9,538 nucleotides of DNA from Planctomycetota bacterium (lineage in GTDB: Bacteria > Planctomycetota > Phycisphaerae > UBA1845): contig JAJRUK010000115.1 of assembly GCA_024277835.1 (NCBI GenBank), positions 1 to 9,538 on the forward strand. The letters run 5' to 3'. The notes beneath the pieces were generated by a model that was not told the DNA's origin, searched no databases, and saw only the letters and a list, made by a program, of their open reading frames with translations. The position numbers and the translations under genes are program-made. The first letter of the stretch is position 1. Each line of letters begins with the position of its first letter. Positions 5,986 through 9,538 of the stretch are shown in pieces.

Positions 5986-6328
5986 GTACGACGGGGGTGG
6001 CCGCGCCGGTTTGTTTGGGTGCGAGCCAATCGTCAATGGAGGCGTCCGATTGTTTCGCCGTCTCTGCAAAGTGGGGTTCTTAGATTTTAGCCGCTTCACG
6101 GGATGCGTTGTAGTCCGTTTTTTGGGCAACGATGCGGTCTTGTTGGACCCCGCGCGGATGAATCGCGTTTGGTTGCGGTGGCGCGCAGTTTGTTTTTTAT
6201 GGGCGGTGGTCGAATTTGCTGCATCTCGGTTGAGATTCAGCGTCGGTCCGCCTAGAGTTTGACGAGTGGTTTCTAGGTGCATGTGCCTGCTACATCTCGC
6301 ATGTGGTCTATAAGAAGGGGACGAGCTG
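5986..6328 (+). other. Long transcribed leader or small-RNA region with hairpins
   Basis: No confident gene is visible in this stretch downstream of the strong promoter. Structures seen: CAATCG (6027-6032) with CGATTG (6047-6052). A 5-bp stem, ACGGG (6098-6102) with TCCGT (6114-6118), lies next to a T-run ending at 6123. ATCTC-GGTT-GAGAT (6223-6236) extends by CTG/CAG after one mismatch. CCTAGA (6251-6256) pairs with TCTAGG (6272-6277) and extends to about 9 bp with G-U pairs. ACAT (6292-6295) pairs with ATGT (6301-6304). A possible small ORF starts at TTG 6050 behind GGAGG (6038-6042) and ends at 6262 (70 residues, unrecognised). I see none of the marks of tmRNA, RNase P RNA or SRP RNA. Confidence 0.35.
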
Positions 6329-7612
6329 ATGAGGAAGGATTTTTTACTTACCTGTGCGATCGCGGCGTTTGCAATGCAAGCGCCCGTCTTTGGTGAGGCG
6401 ATTATTGAGATTCGGGCGGTCCGACTGAACGATGCGCCGATTCCAGGTACCACGACGCTGGCCGTATCTCCAGGCGACAAGATCGAAGCGGAGTTCATTC
6501 TGCTCACTGGCTGGGGTGCAGATCTTCCAGACGGAATCCGCGGCGCTCAGGTCATTGTCAGTGGGCGACTTGGTGCGACTAGCGGTGGAAACGGTCGAGT
6601 TCTCCCGCTGGGCTGGGATGCGCCGTTGGACTTGATTGGCTGCACGATCCAGCAGGATTGCCCGATTGGTTTCCTTTGCAGCGCTGGGCAATGCCAAGGA
6701 GCGTCTCATTTTCCTGAGCTTGGGGCATCGATCGACGAGAATCGGCCGGACTTCCTGCTCTTTGGCGAAGACGTACTTTCGTTTATCGGGGTTACGACGC
6801 TCAACTACCGCCTCGGGACATCAGACCGTGTCACAGGCCAAGGACGAATCGACGATAGGCCTGAAGTCTATCTCGGGACCTACATTGTGGTCGTCAGCGA
6901 CTTCGCGTGTGGTACGTTTACGTTCACGGGGATCACTGAGAGCATCGCAGCCATCTCGGAGCTGATTGGTCCCGACGGTCTCACCTCCGTGGTGCCGACC
7001 TTCGTTCCCCTCGAACTCGACACAGGGGCGTGCGGTCCGATTCCAACCGATACGTCTGGCTCATTGAACTGCTCGCTCGACGCAAGGTATCCGCATCCAA
7101 TCAACAGTGGGTCTCCGGTCTTTGCAGAGAACTCCTTCGTGCTTGACTTTGACGTAAGCCCTGTTGGGCTTTCGGCCAGCGACTTTGCGGCTTTCACTTT
7201 TCTTCCGACGTTCTTCCCGCCGGTGACGATTAGCAGTGTTCAGGTCCAAGGTACGACGGCGACTGTGACCTTGAACGGTCAGTTTGCAGATGACAAGTGG
7301 ACTTGTATTCGGCACCTCGATACGAATCGAAGCTTCTGTCGTGGAAATCTGCCTGGCGACTCGGATCAGAACTCGGTCGTTGATCTTGACGACATCGATC
7401 GGTTGCTTGTTGATCTCGATCCGCCGACGCTTGTCGATGGGCAGCCCTACATTCCGCTGGATGTTGTCGCCCGCGACATTGATCGTAGCGGGACGTTCGG
7501 GCCGCTGGACTTGTTGGCAAGCCTGAATTTGCTCGGTGGTTCTGGCGCGTTTTCGCCTGGTTATGAAGGTGCTTCGTTGAACCTCGCTTGCCCCAGCACC
7601 CCGGCACCGTAG
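6329..7612 (+). CDS. Secreted protein with Cys cluster and C-terminal dockerin-like repeats
   Basis: The 427-residue exported protein has no known function. ATG 6329 is well placed: AGAAGGGGA (6313-6321) lies 7 bp upstream and a signal peptide follows (MRKD, hydrophobic 5-20, cleavage near VFG-EA). The body is beta-rich and resembles extracellular domains of planctomycete surface proteins. Residues 105-122 hold four cysteines spaced C-x5-C-x5-C-x4-C (DCPIGFLC, then GQC), like a small disulfide knot. Residues 343-402 are a pair of dockerin-like calcium loops (GDSDQNSVVDLDDIDRLL and RDIDRSGTFGPLDLL). Classical dockerins bind cohesins, but in Planctomycetota such repeats occur without cellulosomes, so attachment or calcium-stabilised folding is inference. 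It forms its own unit, with a strong promoter upstream and an intrinsic terminator downstream. Confidence 0.85.
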   Translation: MRKDFLLTCAIAAFAMQAPVFGEAIIEIRAVRLNDAPIPGTTTLAVSPGDKIEAEFILLTGWGADLPDGIRGAQVIVSGRLGATSGGNGRVLPLGWDAPLDLIGCTIQQDCPIGFLCSAGQCQGASHFPELGASIDENRPDFLLFGEDVLSFIGVTTLNYRLGTSDRVTGQGRIDDRPEVYLGTYIVVVSDFACGTFTFTGITESIAAISELIGPDGLTSVVPTFVPLELDTGACGPIPTDTSGSLNCSLDARYPHPINSGSPVFAENSFVLDFDVSPVGLSASDFAAFTFLPTFFPPVTISSVQVQGTTATVTLNGQFADDKWTCIRHLDTNRSFCRGNLPGDSDQNSVVDLDDIDRLLVDLDPPTLVDGQPYIPLDVVARDIDRSGTFGPLDLLASLNLLGGSGAFSPGYEGASLNLACPSTPAP

Positions 7613-7645
7613 TCCGCTTTGCGGGTCGGATTTTGCGAACGATTC

Positions 7646-7679
7646 AAGCAGGCTCTCCTTGAGAGCCTGCTTCTTTTTT
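7646..7679 (+). terminator. Rho-independent terminator
   Basis: A perfect 12-bp stem (7646-7657 pairing with 7661-7672) with the 3-nt loop CTT is followed by C and then T6 (7674-7679). It lies 33 bp after the stop of the secreted dockerin-like protein gene and separates it from pepD. It is the clearest terminator in the window. Confidence 0.92.
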
Positions 7680-7821
7680 GCGCCGAGGGGGCGGAGTGGA
7701 TTGTGTCCATCCTGTGCGCGGTGTACCCTATCGTAGTTTCTTTGAGATTTCTGAAGTCGAGCGTTCTTGGATCGTTCCGAGAGACGCCCTCGAACCGTTC
7801 CACAATGGAGTTCCTGACACC

Positions 7822-9318
7822 ATGACCGCTCTGGATGCGATTACAACGCTCGAACCGACGCTTGTCTGGAAGTTCTTTATCGGGATGGCAGCGGTTCCCA
7901 GACCGTCAAAACGCGAGGAGAAGATTCGCGAGCATATGAAGAACGTTGTTTCGGGGGCTGGGTTTGATTTTCGCGAAGACGCATGTGGGAACCTGGTGGT
8001 CAACGTTCCAGCATCCAAAGGGTGCGAGAAAGCTCCTATCATCGTCCTGCAGGCGCACCTTGATATGGTGTGCGAGAAAAACGCCGGGACGAAGCACGAT
8101 TTTGACAACGATCCGATCAAGCTGATTCTCGACAAAGACCCCGCCAAGAATGATGAGCCGATTGTTTGTGCGGATGGGACGACGCTCGGTGCGGACAACG
8201 GGATTGGTGTTGCGATGGCGATGGCTGCGGCGACGTCGCCGGACGTTAAGCATCCTCGTCTGGAGCTTCTTTTCACGCTTGACGAGGAAGACGGCATGAC
8301 GGGTGCGAAAGCGCTGACGCCGGAATCCTTTCGCGGACGGACGATGTTGAACCTTGATACGGAAGAGGACGACTATCTGCTGATCGGTTGTGCGGGTGGT
8401 TGCGATACCGTTCTAACGTGGTCGCTCGGGCTTGCGCCAATTGATTCGGGAGATGAGGTCGTTCGTGTTTCCGTGACGGGACTTCGCGGTGGGCATAGTG
8501 GCTGCGATATTGTGGAGAATCGCGGGAACGCTGTGAAACTCCTGACGCAGACGCTTCTTCGCGGCGGAGGAGAGAGTTTACGAATTGTCTCGATCAACGC
8601 CGGCAGCAAGCGAAATGCGATCCCGCGCGAGGGAAATGCCATTGTTTGTGGATCGACCGGACTTCGTGATCGTCTCGCTGCTGCGGCCAAGGAGGTCGAG
8701 GCTGGCGGTAAGGACGCTTCTGCTGAGCCGAACTTGAGCATCGTCGTTGAGACGGATCAAGCATCTGCGGCGGTTGGAGTCGCGGAGACGACGACGTTCC
8801 TAGGAGCGCTTGCGAGTTGCCCCAGCGGTGTCATGGGGATGAGTCGCAAGGTGGCGGGTCTTGTCGAGACGTCAAACAATCTCGCGACCGCGCAGGGGTC
8901 GATCAGCGATGACGGGAAGACGCTGACCATCGAAGTAGCGAACCTTTCGCGAAGTTCTTCCGAGGTCTGGAAGACTGCGACCGCAGAGCAGATCGCCTCC
9001 ATCGGAAGACTCGCGGGTGCGACGGTTCGACATCAGAACGAGTACCCCGGTTGGGATCCTCAGCCAGACTCGAAGGTGCTTGGGGTCTGCAAAGGGGTCT
9101 ACGAGAAACTGTTTGGCGAATCGCCGCATATTCAGGCGATCCATGCCGGGTTGGAGTGCGGGATCATTGGGAAGCTCGTGGGCGATATGGATATGGTTTC
9201 GCTTGGTCCGTACATCCTCGGTGCGCACAGTCCCGATGAGCGGGTTTATGTGAACTCGGTGGCGCGGTCGTGGAAGTTGCTGGTTGCGGTGTTGGATGAG
9301 TTGTCGCGGGCGGATTAG
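7822..9318 (+). CDS. pepD: Aminoacyl-histidine dipeptidase (PepD, peptidase family M20)
   Basis: This cytoplasmic zinc peptidase cleaves Xaa-His and other unblocked dipeptides (carnosinase-like activity). The frame is open from 7678, but ATG 7822 is preferred. The sequence before it overlaps the terminator and lacks family features, GGAG (7807-7810) lies 11 bp upstream, and the 498-residue product matches the roughly 485 residues of E. coli PepD. Family marks: LQAHLDMVCEKN with His79 and Asp81; GADNGIGVAMAMA with the bridging Asp125; LDEEDGMTGA with catalytic Glu155 and ligand Glu156; NLDTEE with Asp179; GAHSPDERVYV with His469. The lid or dimerisation domain includes GLRGGHSGCDI (220-230). 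All expected metal and catalytic residues appear intact. No strong promoter is visible in 7681-7821. Confidence 0.94.
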   Translation: MTALDAITTLEPTLVWKFFIGMAAVPRPSKREEKIREHMKNVVSGAGFDFREDACGNLVVNVPASKGCEKAPIIVLQAHLDMVCEKNAGTKHDFDNDPIKLILDKDPAKNDEPIVCADGTTLGADNGIGVAMAMAAATSPDVKHPRLELLFTLDEEDGMTGAKALTPESFRGRTMLNLDTEEDDYLLIGCAGGCDTVLTWSLGLAPIDSGDEVVRVSVTGLRGGHSGCDIVENRGNAVKLLTQTLLRGGGESLRIVSINAGSKRNAIPREGNAIVCGSTGLRDRLAAAAKEVEAGGKDASAEPNLSIVVETDQASAAVGVAETTTFLGALASCPSGVMGMSRKVAGLVETSNNLATAQGSISDDGKTLTIEVANLSRSSSEVWKTATAEQIASIGRLAGATVRHQNEYPGWDPQPDSKVLGVCKGVYEKLFGESPHIQAIHAGLECGIIGKLVGDMDMVSLGPYILGAHSPDERVYVNSVARSWKLLVAVLDELSRAD

Positions 9319-9330
9319 GCGACGTCGATT

Positions 9331-9395
9331 ACTCCACCGGCGGCTTGACACAGCATGGCGGCGCTTCGCTTGACCATGGCACCCGGCGGGGGAGT
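9331..9395. repeat. Long imperfect inverted repeat after pepD
   Basis: ACTCCACCGGCGG (9331-9343) matches the reverse complement of 9383-9395 at 11 of 13 positions, with a 39-nt loop. Inside the loop GCTTGAC occurs twice, each time before a CATGGC. It starts 12 bp after the pepD stop, so it could stabilise or end the transcript, but no T-run follows. Confidence 0.4.
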
Positions 9396-9442
9396 GAGCG
9401 TTGTTGAATGCTGGGGAGTCCTTGAGATTCGATTGTCCGCGC

Positions 9443-9461
9443 GGGCTAAAGCCACGTGGCT
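9443..9461. repeat. Nested palindromes, REP-like element
   Basis: GGCTAAAGCC (9444-9453) overlaps a perfect 12-bp palindrome AGCCACGTGGCT (9450-9461). Either arm can pair with the shared AGCC. Short GGGCTAAAGCC-type elements are, from memory, recurrent between genes in planctomycetes and other GC-rich bacteria, so this may be one copy of a dispersed repeat. Only one copy is in the window, so repetition cannot be shown here. Confidence 0.4.
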
Positions 9462-9497
9462 CGGGAGGATCAGACGGGGAGCTCGGTTTGCAGCACG

Positions 9498-9538
9498 TCA
9501 GGTGGCGGACTTTGGGTCCAGGGCGTTGCGGAGGGCGT
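9498..9538 (-). CDS. Possible C-terminal codons of a minus-strand gene (partial)
   Basis: On the minus strand the frame reads ALRNALDPKSAT and then TGA (9500-9498), entering from beyond the window. Its codons fit an RNY pattern with high third-position GC, which favours real coding. A tail of the type LRxALDP is seen at the end of FAD-linked oxidases, but 12 residues are too few to name it. If real, it converges with pepD across the palindromes at 9331-9461. Confidence 0.25.
   Translation of the reverse strand, partial: ALRNALDPKSAT

Noticed and set aside
6036..6083. 15-codon leader peptide from ATG 6036
   Set aside because: No ribosome binding site precedes it, and it has no run of codons that would suggest attenuation.
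7701..7734. Promoter for pepD (TTGTGT with TACCCT at 17 bp, or TATCGT at 22 bp)
   Set aside because: Either the -10 match is only 3 of 6 or the spacing is too long, so I did not list it, although some promoter must lie after the terminator.
7678..7821. N-terminal extension of pepD from ATG 7678
   Set aside because: The extension begins inside the terminator T-run and has no similarity to PepD; ATG 7822 gives the normal family length.
1..9538. Mobile elements, CRISPR arrays, toxin-antitoxin or defence genes, tRNA or rRNA
   Set aside because: I looked for transposase motifs, terminal repeats, regularly spaced repeats and tRNA-like folds on both strands and saw none that hold up.

Overview
The window looks like chromosomal DNA from a member of the Planctomycetota, perhaps Phycisphaerae-like. 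The reasons are two secreted proteins carrying dockerin-like Ca-binding repeats in the style common in that phylum, a secreted multi-heme protein with a 'choice-of-anchor V'-like domain, the futalosine menaquinone genes mqnA-mqnC, moderately high GC, and loosely packed genes with long gaps. This placement is inference from protein style; no rRNA or other marker is present.

Layout from left to right: (1) 1-264, the 3' end of recG (+). (2) A sigma70-like promoter at 311-339 drives an exported cytochrome c / dockerin-like fusion (466-1929, +). (3) A convergent lipoprotein gene of unknown function lies on the minus strand (2067-2669). (4) A compact control region (about 2670-2882) holds two divergent promoter candidates, an inverted repeat between them, and a terminator-like hairpin with a T-run just before the ribosome binding site of mqnA. 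(5) mqnA (2883-3686) and mqnC (3677-4822) overlap by 10 bp. (6) A 354-bp spacer follows, with one doubtful small ORF and an extended -10-like site. (7) An HD-domain protein gene lies at 5177-5890. (8) A 438-bp gap contains the best promoter of the window (TGGACA-N17-TATAAT) and several hairpins. (9) A secreted dockerin-like protein gene (6329-7612) ends at a textbook 12-bp intrinsic terminator. (10) pepD, an M20 family aminoacyl-histidine dipeptidase gene, lies at 7822-9318. (11) A tail has nested palindromes and possibly the last codons of a minus-strand gene.

Functionally the window is mostly housekeeping. MqnA makes the first committed intermediate (3-enolpyruvylbenzoate) and MqnC closes the ring of the dehypoxanthine futalosine intermediate. 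The partner genes (mqnB, mqnD, mqnE or a deaminase) are not in the window. Menaquinone and periplasmic c-type cytochromes belong to the same respiratory economy, but nothing here shows that the cytochrome fusion and mqnAC act together. No mobile element, CRISPR array, defence system, tRNA or rRNA was seen.

The least ordinary signal is the mqnA leader. A perfect TATAAT promoter is followed within about 70 nt by a hairpin plus T6. An exact 8-base copy of part of the hairpin's 3' arm lies upstream, so it could form an alternative antiterminator. This is the arrangement expected of an attenuator or small riboswitch-like control of menaquinone synthesis.
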